Assembly (NCBI RefSeq): GCF_013266755.1
Contig: NZ_JABRWJ010000005.1
Location: forward strand, 1 to 64,000
Reading direction: 5' to 3'
DNA length: 64,000 nucleotides
Source: Pseudaquabacterium terrae
GTDB lineage: Bacteria; Pseudomonadota; Gammaproteobacteria; Burkholderiales; Burkholderiaceae_C
Shown: in pieces, positions 16,819 to 26,573 of the stretch
How positions within the stretch are numbered: position 1 is the stretch's first letter
Layout of the letters: each line of letters starts with the position of its first letter
Notes under the pieces: model-generated
Seen by the model: only the letters and a program-made list of their open reading frames with translations
What the model was told of the DNA's origin: nothing
The model's database searches: none
Translations under genes and position numbers: made by a program

Positions 16819-18399
16819 ATGGCCTTCGTCCACGGTCTGATGCGCAACTTCACGATCCGCCTGCGCATGATCGGCGCGATCCTGATGGTCGTCGCCTTGC
16901 TGGTGATGGTCGGCGGCGCGGGGCTCTTCGGGATGTTCCGCATCCAGGACCTGAGCGACCAGGTGACCGAGCAGAACCTGACGGTCAATACGCACGTCGC
17001 CTCGCTGACCGAGCAGGTGGGTTACCTGCGCCGGCACGAGAAGGACCTGATCATCAACTACGAGAAGCCCGAGGCGATCACCGCGCTGAAGGCCAAGTGG
17101 CACGAATCGCTCAAGCTCACGCACGCCGAGCTGAAGAGCCTGGCCGACGCCAACCACAACCTCGACCGCAAGACGATCGAGGCGGTGGGCCAGCGCGTGA
17201 AGGCCTACGCCGCCGCCTTCGAGCCGGTGCTCAAGCAGATCGAGGCCTCGGGCTATGACTCGGCGACGACGATCAACAAGGTCTCGGGCAAGGCCACCGA
17301 GCAGATCATTGCCGCCGAAGACGGCCTGGCCGCGATCCGCAAGGCCAATGCGCAGACCGCGGAAGCCGCGCGCGAGAACATGAAGCAGGCCGGGCAGCGC
17401 ACGCTGATCGGCTTCGGCGCGGCGCTGGCCGTCGCGGTGCTGCTGGTCGTGCCGCTGACGCTGGCCAACTCGGCGTCGATCCTGCGCCCGATCAGCCAGG
17501 CCAATCAGCTGGCCCGCGCGATCGCCAGCGGCGACCTGACGAACCCGGTCAACGACGACGGCCGCGACGAAAGCGCCGCACTGCTGAAGAGCCTGGGCGC
17601 GATGCAGCAGCAGCTGCGCTCGCTGGTCGGCCAGATCCGCGCCTCGGCCGATTCGATCCAGACCGCCAGCGCCGAAGTGGCGTCGGGCAACCAGGACCTG
17701 AGCCAGCGCACCGAACAAGCCGCGTCGAACCTGCAGCAGACCGCCAGCTCGCTCGAGCAGCTCACCGGCGCCGTGCGCCAGAGCGCCGATGCGGCGAGCC
17801 AGGCCAACCAGCTGGCCAGCTCGGCCTCGGCCGTCGCGCAGCGCGGCGGCGAAGTCGTCGGCCAGGTCGTGCAGACGATGGACGAGATCAATGCCGCGTC
17901 GAAGAAGATCGCCGACATCATCGGCACCATCGACGGCATCGCCTTCCAGACCAACATCCTGGCGCTGAACGCCGCGGTCGAGGCCGCCCGCGCCGGCGAA
18001 CAGGGCCGCGGCTTCGCGGTCGTCGCCGGTGAAGTGCGCTCGCTGGCGCAACGCAGCGCCGAAGCCGCGCGTGAGATCAAGAGCCTGATCGGCAGCTCCG
18101 TCGAGCGCGTCGAGGCCGGCGCCAAGCTGGTGCAGAACGCCGGCAGCACGATGGGCGAGATCGTCTCCAGCGTGCGCCGCGTCTCCGACATCATCGGCGA
18201 GGTCACCGCCTCGTCGGCCGAACAGAGCAGCGGCATCGGCAACGTCAACGGCTCGGTGGTGCAGCTCGACCAGATGACGCAGCAGAACGCCGCACTGGTC
18301 GAACAGTCCGCCGCCGCCGCCGAGAGCCTGAAGGAACAGGCGCAGAAGCTTGCCAATGCCGTCGGCGTGTTCCGGCTGCAGGCCGACACGGCCCACTGA
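16819..18399 (+). CDS. Methyl-accepting chemotaxis protein with periplasmic helical sensor
   Basis: This 526-residue transducer has TM1 at about 13-35, a periplasmic region of about 155 residues predicted helical (four-helix-bundle type), and TM2 at about 195-217. HAMP (from [20 protein letters not shown]) and the cytoplasmic signalling hairpin follow, with tip [20 protein letters not shown]. The ligand is unknown. The protein ends RLQADTAH, lacking the CheR/CheB-tethering pentapeptide that the next two MCPs carry. It follows cheA by 95 bases, across a stem-loop. The signalling domain is nearly identical to those of the MCPs at 18.4 and 20.5 kb. Confidence 0.95.
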   Translation: MAFVHGLMRNFTIRLRMIGAILMVVALLVMVGGAGLFGMFRIQDLSDQVTEQNLTVNTHVASLTEQVGYLRRHEKDLIINYEKPEAITALKAKWHESLKLTHAELKSLADANHNLDRKTIEAVGQRVKAYAAAFEPVLKQIEASGYDSATTINKVSGKATEQIIAAEDGLAAIRKANAQTAEAARENMKQAGQRTLIGFGAALAVAVLLVVPLTLANSASILRPISQANQLARAIASGDLTNPVNDDGRDESAALLKSLGAMQQQLRSLVGQIRASADSIQTASAEVASGNQDLSQRTEQAASNLQQTASSLEQLTGAVRQSADAASQANQLASSASAVAQRGGEVVGQVVQTMDEINAASKKIADIIGTIDGIAFQTNILALNAAVEAARAGEQGRGFAVVAGEVRSLAQRSAEAAREIKSLIGSSVERVEAGAKLVQNAGSTMGEIVSSVRRVSDIIGEVTASSAEQSSGIGNVNGSVVQLDQMTQQNAALVEQSAAAAESLKEQAQKLANAVGVFRLQADTAH

Positions 18400-18438
18400 A
18401 TTCCCCGTTTCTCTCCTTTCCCCGAAAGCCCGTCCCCC

Positions 18439-19785
18439 ATGCTCTCCTTCCTGTCCACCGGGCAGCGCGCCGTGCTGCTGCTGTCGCTGATGTTCCTGGC
18501 CCAAGGCTGCGTGATCGCCGGCCTGTCGCTCGGCTGGTCGCCGGCCTGGACCATCGGCAGCAGCAGCACCTTCGCTGCGTTGGCCGCGTTGAACTACCTC
18601 GATGCGATGTCGGTGCTGCGCAAGTTCCTGTCGGCCTTCTCGGCCCATGCGCAGCGCATCGCCGGCGGTGACCTGTCGGCCGACATCCCGGTCGATGGCA
18701 ACAGCGACGCCGCCCGCGTGCTGGGTTCGCTGCAGACGCTGCAAAACGAGCTGCGCCGCTCGATCAGCGCGATCCGCAACGGCGCCGACGGCGTGTCGAC
18801 CGCCGCCAACGAGATCGCCAGCGGCAATGCCGACCTGAGCCAGCGCACCGAGCAGACCGCCTCGAACCTGCAGCAGGCCGCCAGCTCGATGGCGCAGATC
18901 AATGCCACCGTGCGCCAGAGCGCCGATTCGGCGAGCCAGGCCAACCAGCTGGCCAGCTCGGCCGCGGCCGTCGCGCAGCGCGGCGGCGAGGTGGTGTCGC
19001 AGGTCGTCTCGACGATGGACGAGATCAACACCAGTTCGAAGAAGATCGCCGACATCATCGGCGTGATCGACGGCATTGCCTTCCAGACCAACATCCTGGC
19101 GCTGAACGCCGCGGTTGAAGCCGCCCGCGCCGGCGAACAGGGCCGCGGCTTCGCGGTCGTCGCTGGTGAAGTTCGCTCGCTGGCCCAGCGCTCGGCCGAA
19201 GCCGCGCGCGAGATCAAGACGCTGATCGGCACCTCGGTCGAGAAGGTCGAGGTCGGCGCGCGCCTGGTGCAGGACGCCGGCAGCACGATGGGCGAGATCG
19301 TCTCCAGCGTGCAGCGTGTCTCGGACATCATCGGCGAGATCAGCGCTGCGGCCACCGAACAATCGGCCGGCATCGGCTCGGTCAGCGGCGCCGTCGTGCA
19401 GCTCGACCAGATGACGCAGCAGAACGCCGCGCTGGTCGAGGAATCGGCCGCCGCCGCCGAGAGCCTGAAGGACCAGGCGCAGCGCCTGGCCGGCGTGGTC
19501 TCGATGTTCCGCGTCGACGCGCACCACGCGGTGCACAGCGCGCCCGCGCCGGTGCACAAGCCGGCCGCCGCGCCCGCTGCCTCGCACAAGCCGGCCCGGT
19601 CGCCCGTCCCGTCGCACCAACCCGCCGCACCCGCCCGGCCCGCCCCGGTGCAGACCGCGAAGCCGGCCGCGAAGCCCGCTGCCAAGCCCGTCGCGGCGCC
19701 GCTGAAGCCGGCCGCGTCGGCCCCGGTCGCCATGGCGGCCGCCCCGGCCAAGGGCGGCAACGACGGCGATTGGGAAACCTTCTGA
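18439..19785 (+). CDS. Methyl-accepting chemotaxis protein without periplasmic domain, with C-terminal tether
   Basis: This 448-residue transducer has two hydrophobic segments (about 11-30 and 35-52) joined by only a few residues. There is no periplasmic ligand domain; sensing must be in the membrane, in the cytoplasm or through partners. A HAMP-like segment ([18 protein letters not shown]-like) and the standard signalling hairpin follow. The last 85 residues are a flexible Pro/Ala/Lys-rich tail ending in DWETF, close to the NWETF pentapeptide of E. coli Tar/Tsr that recruits CheR and CheB. It starts 39 bases after the previous MCP. Confidence 0.95.
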   Translation: MLSFLSTGQRAVLLLSLMFLAQGCVIAGLSLGWSPAWTIGSSSTFAALAALNYLDAMSVLRKFLSAFSAHAQRIAGGDLSADIPVDGNSDAARVLGSLQTLQNELRRSISAIRNGADGVSTAANEIASGNADLSQRTEQTASNLQQAASSMAQINATVRQSADSASQANQLASSAAAVAQRGGEVVSQVVSTMDEINTSSKKIADIIGVIDGIAFQTNILALNAAVEAARAGEQGRGFAVVAGEVRSLAQRSAEAAREIKTLIGTSVEKVEVGARLVQDAGSTMGEIVSSVQRVSDIIGEISAAATEQSAGIGSVSGAVVQLDQMTQQNAALVEESAAAAESLKDQAQRLAGVVSMFRVDAHHAVHSAPAPVHKPAAAPAASHKPARSPVPSHQPAAPARPAPVQTAKPAAKPAAKPVAAPLKPAASAPVAMAAAPAKGGNDGDWETF

Positions 19786-19890
19786 TCGCATCGCAGCCGT
19801 CGCTTCACGCTTCAAGTTTGTCCGCCAGCCGCCGATAGAAAACGCAGGTGCCGGTCGGTGCCTCAACCTCCCAGCAAGGACCCAGCCACC

Positions 19891-20418
19891 ATGGAAATGA
19901 TTCAAGAAGGCACCCGCATCGCGCAGCACGAAGCCGCGCGCCGTGCGATCGCCCACGCCCGCAACGGCGAGTACCTGACCTTCCGGCTCGGTGCCGAGGA
20001 GTACGGCATCGACATCCTGCGCGTGCAGGAAATCCGCTCCTACGAGCAACCGACCCGCATCGCCAACGCGCCGGCCTTCCTGAAGGGCGTCGTCAACCTG
20101 CGCGGCGTGATCGTGCCGATCGTCGACCTGCGCCTGAAGCTGGCCTGCGAGACCGCCGAGTACAACCACTTCACCGTGGTCATCGTGCTGAACGTGCGCG
20201 GCCGGGTCGTCGGCGCGGTGGTCGATTCGGTGTCCGACGTGCTCGAGCTCGGCGGCGAGCAGATCCGCCCGGCACCGGCCACCAACGCGACGATCGATAC
20301 CTCGTACATCACCGGCATCGGTAGCGTCTCCGAGCGCATGCTGATCCTGATGGACATCGAGGCGCTGATGAGCAGCGCCGACATGGGCCTGATGGAAGAA
20401 ACCGCCGAAGCGGCCTGA
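19891..20418 (+). CDS. cheW: Chemotaxis coupling protein CheW
   Basis: This 175-residue single CheW domain begins at [20 protein letters not shown] and contains [14 protein letters not shown] and a C-terminal [12 protein letters not shown]. CheW bridges MCP tips and the P5 domain of CheA in the core signalling array. I chose the ATG at 19891, 12 bases after AAGGA; a GTG 33 bases upstream is also in frame. The N-terminal 30 residues before the domain are an extra helical stretch. It is followed by a clear stem-loop terminator before the third MCP. Confidence 0.96.
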   Translation: MEMIQEGTRIAQHEAARRAIAHARNGEYLTFRLGAEEYGIDILRVQEIRSYEQPTRIANAPAFLKGVVNLRGVIVPIVDLRLKLACETAEYNHFTVVIVLNVRGRVVGAVVDSVSDVLELGGEQIRPAPATNATIDTSYITGIGSVSERMLILMDIEALMSSADMGLMEETAEAA

Positions 20419-20457
20419 CCGACCACCGACCTCCCCGGAAGCACTCCTTCCAGGTGC

Positions 20458-20481
20458 GGGGCGGCCAAGGCCGCCCCTTTT
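20458..20481 (+). terminator. Intrinsic terminator after cheW
   Basis: GGGGCGGC and GCCGCCCC form an 8-bp perfect stem closed by CAAG and followed by TTTT. It ends 21 bases before the start codon of the third MCP, so MCP3 expression must come from readthrough or a promoter inside this very short space. Confidence 0.75.
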
Positions 20482-20502
20482 CATTTGCAGGACGAAATAA
20501 CG

Positions 20503-22191
20503 ATGAAAGCACGTGGCCTGACGATCGTGCAGCGCTTGTGGCTGCCGACCCTCATCCTGGCCGTGATGGTGGTGGTGACGACCACCGCCTCCAGCATCCG
20601 CACGACGCGCTCGCAGGCGCAGAGCGCGCAGGCGCAGCTCGAGCAGCAGCAGAAGCTGGAGAACGCGCTGACCTGGTCCGGGCTGACCGATGCCAACGCG
20701 GTGCGCACGATCGCCGGCCTCCACGCCGCCGACGACGCGCTCGACGCGCTGTTGAAGGCCGAGGCCACGGCCACCTCCAAGCGCATTTCCGAGCTGCAGG
20801 AGTCGATCGACAAGCTGGCCACCAGCGATGAAGAGAAGGCCGTGCTCGCCAAGGTGGCCGACGCGCGCAAGCAGTACATCGCGCTGCGCGACGACGCGCG
20901 CAAGCTGAAGGCCGACGGCAACGCCGACGGCGCGAAGACGCTGCTGAGCGACAAGCTGCGCCCCGCGCTCGCCGCCTACACCGCGCTGCAGCGCGATTTC
21001 GTCAAGCTGCAGGAAGTGCGCGCCGCCGCACTGCGCGACGCGCTCGGCGCCGAGCGCCTGCGCACGGTGTGGATGGCCGCGGTCGTGATGGGCCTGATCG
21101 TGCTCGGGCTGTCGATCAGCACGCTGTTCCTGGTGCGCTCGATCCGCCGGCCGCTCGCCGCGCTGGCGCGCGCCGCCGACCGCATCGGCCACGGCGACCT
21201 GACCGTCGAGCTCGACGTGCAGCGCCACGACGAGATCGGCCAGGTCACCCGCTCGCTGGCCGACATGCGCGACGCGTTGCGCGGCATCGTCAGCCAGGTG
21301 CGCGAGTCGACCGGCTCGATCCAGCTCGCCAGTGCCGAGGTCGCCTCGGGCAACCAGGACCTGAGCCAGCGCACGGAGCAGACCGCCTCGAACCTGCAGC
21401 AGACCGCCGGCGCGATCCAACAGCTGGCCGGCACCGTGCGCCAGAGCGCCGATGCCGCGCAGCAGGCGAACCAGCTGGCTAGCTCGGCCTCGGCGGTCGC
21501 GCAACGCGGCGGCGAGGTCGTCGGCCAGGTCGTGCAGACGATGGATGAGATCAATGCCGCGTCGAAGAAGATCGCCGACATCATCGGCACCATCGACGGC
21601 ATCGCTTTCCAGACCAACATCCTGGCGCTGAACGCCGCGGTCGAAGCCGCGCGCGCCGGCGAACAGGGCCGCGGCTTCGCGGTCGTCGCCGGCGAGGTGC
21701 GCTCGCTGGCCCAGCGCTCGGCCGAAGCCGCGCGCGAGATCAAGACACTGATCGGCTCGTCGGTCGAACGCGTCGAGGTCGGCGCGAAGCTGGTGCAGGA
21801 CGCCGGCAGCACGATGGGCGAGATCGTCTCCAGCGTGCAGCGGGTGTCGGACATCATCGGCGAGATCAGCGCCGCCGCCACCGAGCAATCGGCGGGCATC
21901 AGCGAGGTCAACGGCTCGGTGAGCCAGCTCGACCAGATGACGCAGCAGAACGCCGCGCTGGTCGAGGAATCGGCCGCTGCCGCCGAGAGCCTGAAGGACC
22001 AGGCGCAGCGCCTGGCCGGCGTCGTCTCGACCTTCCAGGTCGGCGGCGAGCCGGTGCTGGCCGCCGCGCCGACACCCCCGCGGCCGGCCGAGGTCGCCAA
22101 GGCGGTGATCCAGCACGCCCAGGCGCAATCGCGCCCGGTGGTCGCTGCGCCCGGTTCGCGTGCGGCCCGCGACGATTGGGAGTCGTTCTAA
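20503..22191 (+). CDS. Methyl-accepting chemotaxis protein with periplasmic helical sensor and pentapeptide
   Basis: This 562-residue transducer has TM1 at about 11-31, a helical periplasmic region (about 32-190, Ala/Lys/Asp-rich, four-helix-bundle type), and TM2 at about 191-213. HAMP ([20 protein letters not shown]) and the conserved hairpin tip follow. The C-terminus ends DDWESF, a variant of the CheR/CheB tethering pentapeptide. The ATG at 20503 is 11 bases after AGGA. A terminator lies directly upstream. The ligand cannot be inferred. Confidence 0.95.
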   Translation: MKARGLTIVQRLWLPTLILAVMVVVTTTASSIRTTRSQAQSAQAQLEQQQKLENALTWSGLTDANAVRTIAGLHAADDALDALLKAEATATSKRISELQESIDKLATSDEEKAVLAKVADARKQYIALRDDARKLKADGNADGAKTLLSDKLRPALAAYTALQRDFVKLQEVRAAALRDALGAERLRTVWMAAVVMGLIVLGLSISTLFLVRSIRRPLAALARAADRIGHGDLTVELDVQRHDEIGQVTRSLADMRDALRGIVSQVRESTGSIQLASAEVASGNQDLSQRTEQTASNLQQTAGAIQQLAGTVRQSADAAQQANQLASSASAVAQRGGEVVGQVVQTMDEINAASKKIADIIGTIDGIAFQTNILALNAAVEAARAGEQGRGFAVVAGEVRSLAQRSAEAAREIKTLIGSSVERVEVGAKLVQDAGSTMGEIVSSVQRVSDIIGEISAAATEQSAGISEVNGSVSQLDQMTQQNAALVEESAAAAESLKDQAQRLAGVVSTFQVGGEPVLAAAPTPPRPAEVAKAVIQHAQAQSRPVVAAPGSRAARDDWESF

Positions 22192-22287
22192 GCATTGACA
22201 GGCCCTGGACACCGGCGGCTTGCCGCCGCGCGCCACGCGGGATCAGAATCGGCGCTGCGATCGACCTTTGCAGTCAGGAGGTCCCCC

Positions 22288-23952
22288 ATGCGCATCGGTG
22301 TCCCGCTTGCCGCGCTGGCCTGCGCGATGGCGATTCCGGCTGTGGCCGCGGTCACCACCTTCGACCCCGCAACCGGCCTGGTGACGATCCCGTCGGTGGA
22401 CGTCGGCGGCAGCAGCTTCATCAGCGTGACGCTGCAGCACCAGGGCAACTACGTCTTCAAGTTGCAGTCCTACGTCGGGCTGGACACGCCGATGCCGGCC
22501 GTCGCCAGCTACGACCTGACGAGCGAGACCCTCACCATCCCGGCGGTGCAGGTCGGCGACTTCACCTACCTCGACGTCACGCTGAAGCACACCGGCGACC
22601 TGAACTTCAGCCTCACCGGCGCAACGCAGCTGGAGCAAAGCGTCGTCGACGAGATCCGCAGCATCGTCGTGGCCCGCGATGCCGGCTACGCCTTCAGCGT
22701 GCCCACCGGCGCGGCGGCGGTGCAGTATCTCGACCGCTGCTGGCGCCACGACGGCGTGACCCGCGACGCGGTGGCCGGCGGGCACCCGGCGGGCGACGCT
22801 CACGACGTCGGCCGCACCACCGAGAAGATCACGGTCACGGGGAGTCGCCGCATCACCAACCCCAACGGCAGCGCACGGCGCGAAATCCATGTGGAGCTCG
22901 ACGTGCGGCATGCCAACGGCAGCGTCAGCAAGGAGCTTCCCGACCGCGTGATCAGCGGCAGCTCGTCCGGCACCTTCCGCTGCCCCAGCGAGCAGGCCGA
23001 GGAAAAGCTGCGCTTTTACGGCAACCAGCAGTTCGCCGGCATCACGGCCGGCTGGCGCACGACGCGGGCCTCGGGTTACTCGATCGTCACCGGCGCGCCG
23101 CTGTCGCCGCCCACCGTCTGGCGGCGTGACATGCAGTTCCAGGTCATCGAGCCGCTGGGCCGGACCAACTATGCCGTCGTCACCGGTCCCGGCATCGGCT
23201 CGCGCAAGCTGATCTCGCCGTACCTGATGCGCAGCGAGCCCGTCCTGGCGGGCAAGCGCGGCAACTACATCAACCTGGCCAGCGACCACCCGTTCCTGAT
23301 GTGCCGGGCGCCGGGCAATGCGACGCCACTGGCCTCTGCCGCCGACTGCGTCGCCGAAGGCGCGAGCGGCTACGACGTCGGCCTTTCCGCGGTGACGCCG
23401 AATGCGGCGGCGGATGCCGGCTTCGCAGCACTGGGCTGGGCCCAGTACGGCGTCTATCGCTTCGACCTGTACGAGGGCGACGGCTGGAAGATCGTCAACG
23501 GCCATACCGGTGTGACGCCACTGGAGACCTACTACCGCCTGCTCCCCTACATCGACAGCATGAACTTCGTGAACGCGGCGACGGCGATTCCCGCGCTCGC
23601 GCCGACGACGCTGACCGGCCCGCAGCTGGCGGCCAACGTCAACAGCGCGACGCCGAGCCCGGTGGACTTCAGCTGGTCGGCCTTCAGCTCCCCGCACAGC
23701 AGCCAGAGCTTCCGGCTCTACCAGGGATGGAACGTGCACCAGGGCCCGAAGACCGGCAACGCCGCCGGCAACGCCTGGCCCGCGTACCGCTCGATCACCC
23801 CCTTCGCACTCGCCGACGGGTCGGTCCGCAAGATCGACTGGCCGATCGCCCCGCGCCCGGGCGAGCAGGCCAGCAAGACCTACAGCGACTTCACGCTGCA
23901 ATACCGGGATGGGCGCGGCAACGAAGTGCTCAGCGTGGACGTGCTGCAGTGA
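22288..23952 (+). CDS. Secreted protein of unknown function with tandem N-terminal beta motifs
   Basis: This is a 554-residue protein I do not recognise. A signal peptide is clear (MRIGVPLAALACAMAIPAVAA, cleavage after about residue 21). Two tandem copies of a short motif follow: FDPATGLVTIPSVDVGG...VTLQHQG (about 25-53) and YDLTSETLTIPAVQVGD...VTLKHTG (about 74-107). Similar IP-x-V-x-VG motifs occur in various secreted bacterial proteins. The rest is rich in Gly/Tyr/Trp and contains a few cysteines, consistent with a folded periplasmic or extracellular domain. CAGGAGG precedes the ATG at 22288. It is 96 bases after the last MCP and converges with the minus-strand crotonase gene. Confidence 0.8.
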   Translation: MRIGVPLAALACAMAIPAVAAVTTFDPATGLVTIPSVDVGGSSFISVTLQHQGNYVFKLQSYVGLDTPMPAVASYDLTSETLTIPAVQVGDFTYLDVTLKHTGDLNFSLTGATQLEQSVVDEIRSIVVARDAGYAFSVPTGAAAVQYLDRCWRHDGVTRDAVAGGHPAGDAHDVGRTTEKITVTGSRRITNPNGSARREIHVELDVRHANGSVSKELPDRVISGSSSGTFRCPSEQAEEKLRFYGNQQFAGITAGWRTTRASGYSIVTGAPLSPPTVWRRDMQFQVIEPLGRTNYAVVTGPGIGSRKLISPYLMRSEPVLAGKRGNYINLASDHPFLMCRAPGNATPLASAADCVAEGASGYDVGLSAVTPNAAADAGFAALGWAQYGVYRFDLYEGDGWKIVNGHTGVTPLETYYRLLPYIDSMNFVNAATAIPALAPTTLTGPQLAANVNSATPSPVDFSWSAFSSPHSSQSFRLYQGWNVHQGPKTGNAAGNAWPAYRSITPFALADGSVRKIDWPIAPRPGEQASKTYSDFTLQYRDGRGNEVLSVDVLQ

Positions 23953-23964
23953 GAGCCGAGGGGC

Positions 23965-24747
23965 TCACCACTTCGGCGGCCGCTTGTCGATGAAGGCCTG
24001 CACGCCTTCGAGCGCCTTGTCGTTCATCATGTTGCAGGCCATCGTCTCCACCGCATCGGCATACGCCGCCTCGATGCCGACCTCGAGCTGGCGGTAGAAC
24101 AACTGCTTGCCCATTCCGATCGCGACCTTGGGCTTGCCGACGATCGAAGCGACCAGCGACTCGACTTCCGCATCCAGCTGCGCCGCATCGACGACGCGGT
24201 TGACCAGCCCCTTGGCCAGCGCCTCGTCGGCCGAGATGAAGCCGCCGGTCACCAGCATCTCGAACGCCGCCTTGCGGCTCACGTTGCGCGACAGCGCGAC
24301 GCTCGGCGTCGAGCAGAAGAGCCCGAGGTTGACGCCGCTGACGGCAAAGCGCGCATCCCGCGCGGCCACCGCCAGGTCGCACATCGCCACCAGCTGGCAA
24401 CCGGCGGCGGTGGCGATGCCCTGCACGCGCGCGATCACCGGCACGTCCAGGCGCTGGATCGCCAGCATCATGCGCCCGCACTGCGCGAACAGCTTCTCGT
24501 AATAACGCTGCGAAGGCGCGGCCCGCATCTCGCGCAGGTCGTGGCCGGCGCAGAAGGCCTTGCCCGCCGCGGCGAGCACGACGACGCGCGCCGCTTCGTC
24601 GCGCGCGATCAGGTCGAGCTCCGTCTGCAGCGCCTCGAGCAGGTCCTCCGACAACGCATTGAAGGCCTGCGGCCGGTTCATCGTCAGCGTGATCACGCCG
24701 CGGGCGTCGGCGCTGCGTTGCAGCAGCGGGTCTTGGGTCGTCAGCAT
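23965..24747 (-). CDS. Crotonase-fold protein lacking both hydratase glutamates
   Basis: This 260-residue member of the enoyl-CoA hydratase/isomerase superfamily has TMNRPQAFNALS at the N-terminus and the CoA/oxyanion-hole segment AGKAFCAGHDLREM. The two catalytic glutamates of true hydratases are absent. The position equivalent to Glu144 is Gln in GIATAAGCQLVAMCDL, and the Glu164 position is Gly in FAVSGVNLGLF. It therefore probably does not hydrate enoyl-CoA by the usual mechanism; it resembles the ECHDC3-like branch, whose activity is poorly defined. The ATG at 24747 follows AGGAGA. It lies downstream of an acyl-CoA synthetase, separated by a tandem repeat. Confidence 0.88.
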   Translation of the reverse strand: MLTTQDPLLQRSADARGVITLTMNRPQAFNALSEDLLEALQTELDLIARDEAARVVVLAAAGKAFCAGHDLREMRAAPSQRYYEKLFAQCGRMMLAIQRLDVPVIARVQGIATAAGCQLVAMCDLAVAARDARFAVSGVNLGLFCSTPSVALSRNVSRKAAFEMLVTGGFISADEALAKGLVNRVVDAAQLDAEVESLVASIVGKPKVAIGMGKQLFYRQLEVGIEAAYADAVETMACNMMNDKALEGVQAFIDKRPPKW

Positions 24748-24761
24748 CGGGGTCTCCTGAC

Positions 24762-24859
24762 TCATTCGATCGTGAACACTCAAAGCGCGGTCATTCGATC
24801 GTGAACACTCAAAGCGCGGTCATTCGATCGTGAACATTCAAGGCGCGCTCATTCGATCG
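24762..24859. repeat. 29-bp tandem direct repeat, about 3.4 copies
   Basis: Units lie at 24762-24790, 24791-24819 (identical to the first) and 24820-24848 (three substitutions), with an 11-base partial copy at 24849-24859. Each starts TCATTCGATCG. The partial copy contains the stop codon of the acyl-CoA synthetase, so the array looks like repeated duplication of that gene's 3' end. It fills the spacer before the crotonase gene. Confidence 0.95.
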
Positions 24860-26510
24860 CGCTGGCCGACTTCGCCCGCGCGCGCAGCTGGAACTTCTGG
24901 ATCTTGCCGGTCGAGGTCTTCGGGATCTCCTCGAAGCGCACCTCGCGCGGCACCTTGTAGCCGGCCAGCAGCGCGCGGCAGTGGCCGACCAGCTCGGCTT
25001 CGCTGGTTTCCATGCCGGGGCGCAGCTCGACGTAGGCCAGCGGCGTCTCGCCCCACTTCGGATCGGGCTTGGCGACCACCGCGCAGGCCAGCACCGCCGG
25101 GTGGCGGTACAGCGCATCCTCGACCTCGATCGAGCTGATGTTCTCGCCGCCGGAGATGATCACGTCCTTGCTGCGATCCTTGATCTTCACGTAGCGCTCG
25201 GCGTCCATCACCGCCAGGTCGCCGGTGTGGAACCAGCCGCCGCGCAGCGCCAGGCGCGTGGCCGCGTCATTCTTGAGGTAACCCTTCATCACGATGTTGC
25301 CGCGGAACATGATCTCGCCGATCGTCTCGCCGTCCGCCGGCACCTCGTTCAGCGTGGCCGGATCGCGCAGCGACATGCCTTCCTGCAGCGGATAGCGCAC
25401 GCCCTGGCGGCCGTTCAGCCGCGCCTGCTCGCCGATGTCCTCGTCCGCCCACGAGGGCCGCTGCACCGCGACCGCCGCCGGGCCGTAGACCTCGGTCAGC
25501 CCGTAGACGTGCGTCAGCTGGATGCCGATGCGCGCCATGCCTTCGATCATTGCCGCCGGCGGTGCGGCGCCGGCGACCATCGCGCGGATGCCCGGCGGCA
25601 GGCCTTCGCGCAGCGCCTCGGGCGCCGCGACCAGCAGGTTGTGCACGATCGGCGCGGCGCAGTAGTGGTCGACGCGGTGCGCGCGCATCGCATCGAAGAT
25701 CGCCTGTGCGTCGATGCGGCGCAGGCAGACATGCGTGCCGCCCTGCAGCGCGACGGTCCACGGGAAGCACCAGCCGTTGCAGTGGAACATCGGCAGCGTC
25801 CACAGGTAGCGCGGGAACTGCGGCATGGTCCAGGTCACCGCATTGCACACGGCGTTCAGGTAGGCGCCGCGGTGATGCGTGACGACGCCCTTCGGGTCGC
25901 CGGTGGTGCCCGAGGTGTAGCTGACCGCGATCGCATCCCACTCGTCGGCCGGGCCGTCGAGCTGCGCCAGCGGGGTGTGCGCGGCAAGCAGCGATTCGTA
26001 CTCGTGCTCGCCCTTGTGTTCGCCGATGGGCTCGCCGGGGCCGCGGTATTCGCTGTCGTCGACGGTGATGATCACCGGCGTGCGGCGATGCTCGTCACGC
26101 AGGATCTGAAGCGCCTGAGCGATCACCGGCGCGAACTCGCGGTCGGTGATCAGCACCGCCGCTTCGCAATGGTTCATCTGCCAGGCCAGCAGCGGCGCAT
26201 CGAGCCGCGTGTTCAGCGTGTTCAGCACCGCATTCAGCGCCGGCACGGCATAGTGCGCCTCGACCATCTCCGGCGTGTTCGCGAGCATCGTGCTGACGGT
26301 GCTGCCGCGGCCGATACCGAAGGCGCGCAAGGCGGCTGCGAGGCGGGCGCTGCGATCGCGCGTCTCGCGCCAGGTGTAGTGGCGCGCGCCATGCACCACC
26401 GCCGGCAGGTCGCCGAAGACCTCGGCGCTGCGTTCGACGAAGCTGACCGGCGACAGCACGACGAAGTTGGCCGGCGTGCGGTCGAGGTGCTGCTCGTAGA
26501 TGCCGCTCAT
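24849..26510 (-). CDS. Acyl-CoA synthetase (AMP-forming), medium/short-chain type
   Basis: This 553-residue protein of the ANL superfamily activates a carboxylic acid with ATP and CoA through an acyl-adenylate. Motifs include the P-loop SYTSGTTGDPKGV (about 178-190), the GWFHTGDLAV hinge region (about 417) and the C-terminal Lys in KTSTGKIQK. The substrate cannot be read from sequence. The ATG at 26510 follows GGGAG; an in-frame ATG 11 codons upstream is less likely. It lies 63 bases after metY on the same strand and is followed by the repeat array and the crotonase-fold gene, suggesting an acyl-CoA pathway pair. Confidence 0.9.
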   Translation of the reverse strand: MSGIYEQHLDRTPANFVVLSPVSFVERSAEVFGDLPAVVHGARHYTWRETRDRSARLAAALRAFGIGRGSTVSTMLANTPEMVEAHYAVPALNAVLNTLNTRLDAPLLAWQMNHCEAAVLITDREFAPVIAQALQILRDEHRRTPVIITVDDSEYRGPGEPIGEHKGEHEYESLLAAHTPLAQLDGPADEWDAIAVSYTSGTTGDPKGVVTHHRGAYLNAVCNAVTWTMPQFPRYLWTLPMFHCNGWCFPWTVALQGGTHVCLRRIDAQAIFDAMRAHRVDHYCAAPIVHNLLVAAPEALREGLPPGIRAMVAGAAPPAAMIEGMARIGIQLTHVYGLTEVYGPAAVAVQRPSWADEDIGEQARLNGRQGVRYPLQEGMSLRDPATLNEVPADGETIGEIMFRGNIVMKGYLKNDAATRLALRGGWFHTGDLAVMDAERYVKIKDRSKDVIISGGENISSIEVEDALYRHPAVLACAVVAKPDPKWGETPLAYVELRPGMETSEAELVGHCRALLAGYKVPREVRFEEIPKTSTGKIQKFQLRARAKSASAIE

Positions 26511-26573
26511 GGAGGGCTCCCTGCCAGGGCTGGAGCCTGGCATGGTCGCACAGCCGGCGGCCGAGTGAAATGA

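Noticed and set aside
16621-22236. Very long open frame on the minus strand opposite the chemotaxis genes
   Set aside because: It is a by-product of strong GC bias at third codon positions opposite repeated MCP sequences; the translation is Asp/Arg/Gly/Leu-rich, low in complexity and resembles no protein family.
24762-24859. CRISPR array
   Set aside because: Units are directly adjacent with no unique spacers and derive from the end of the neighbouring gene.
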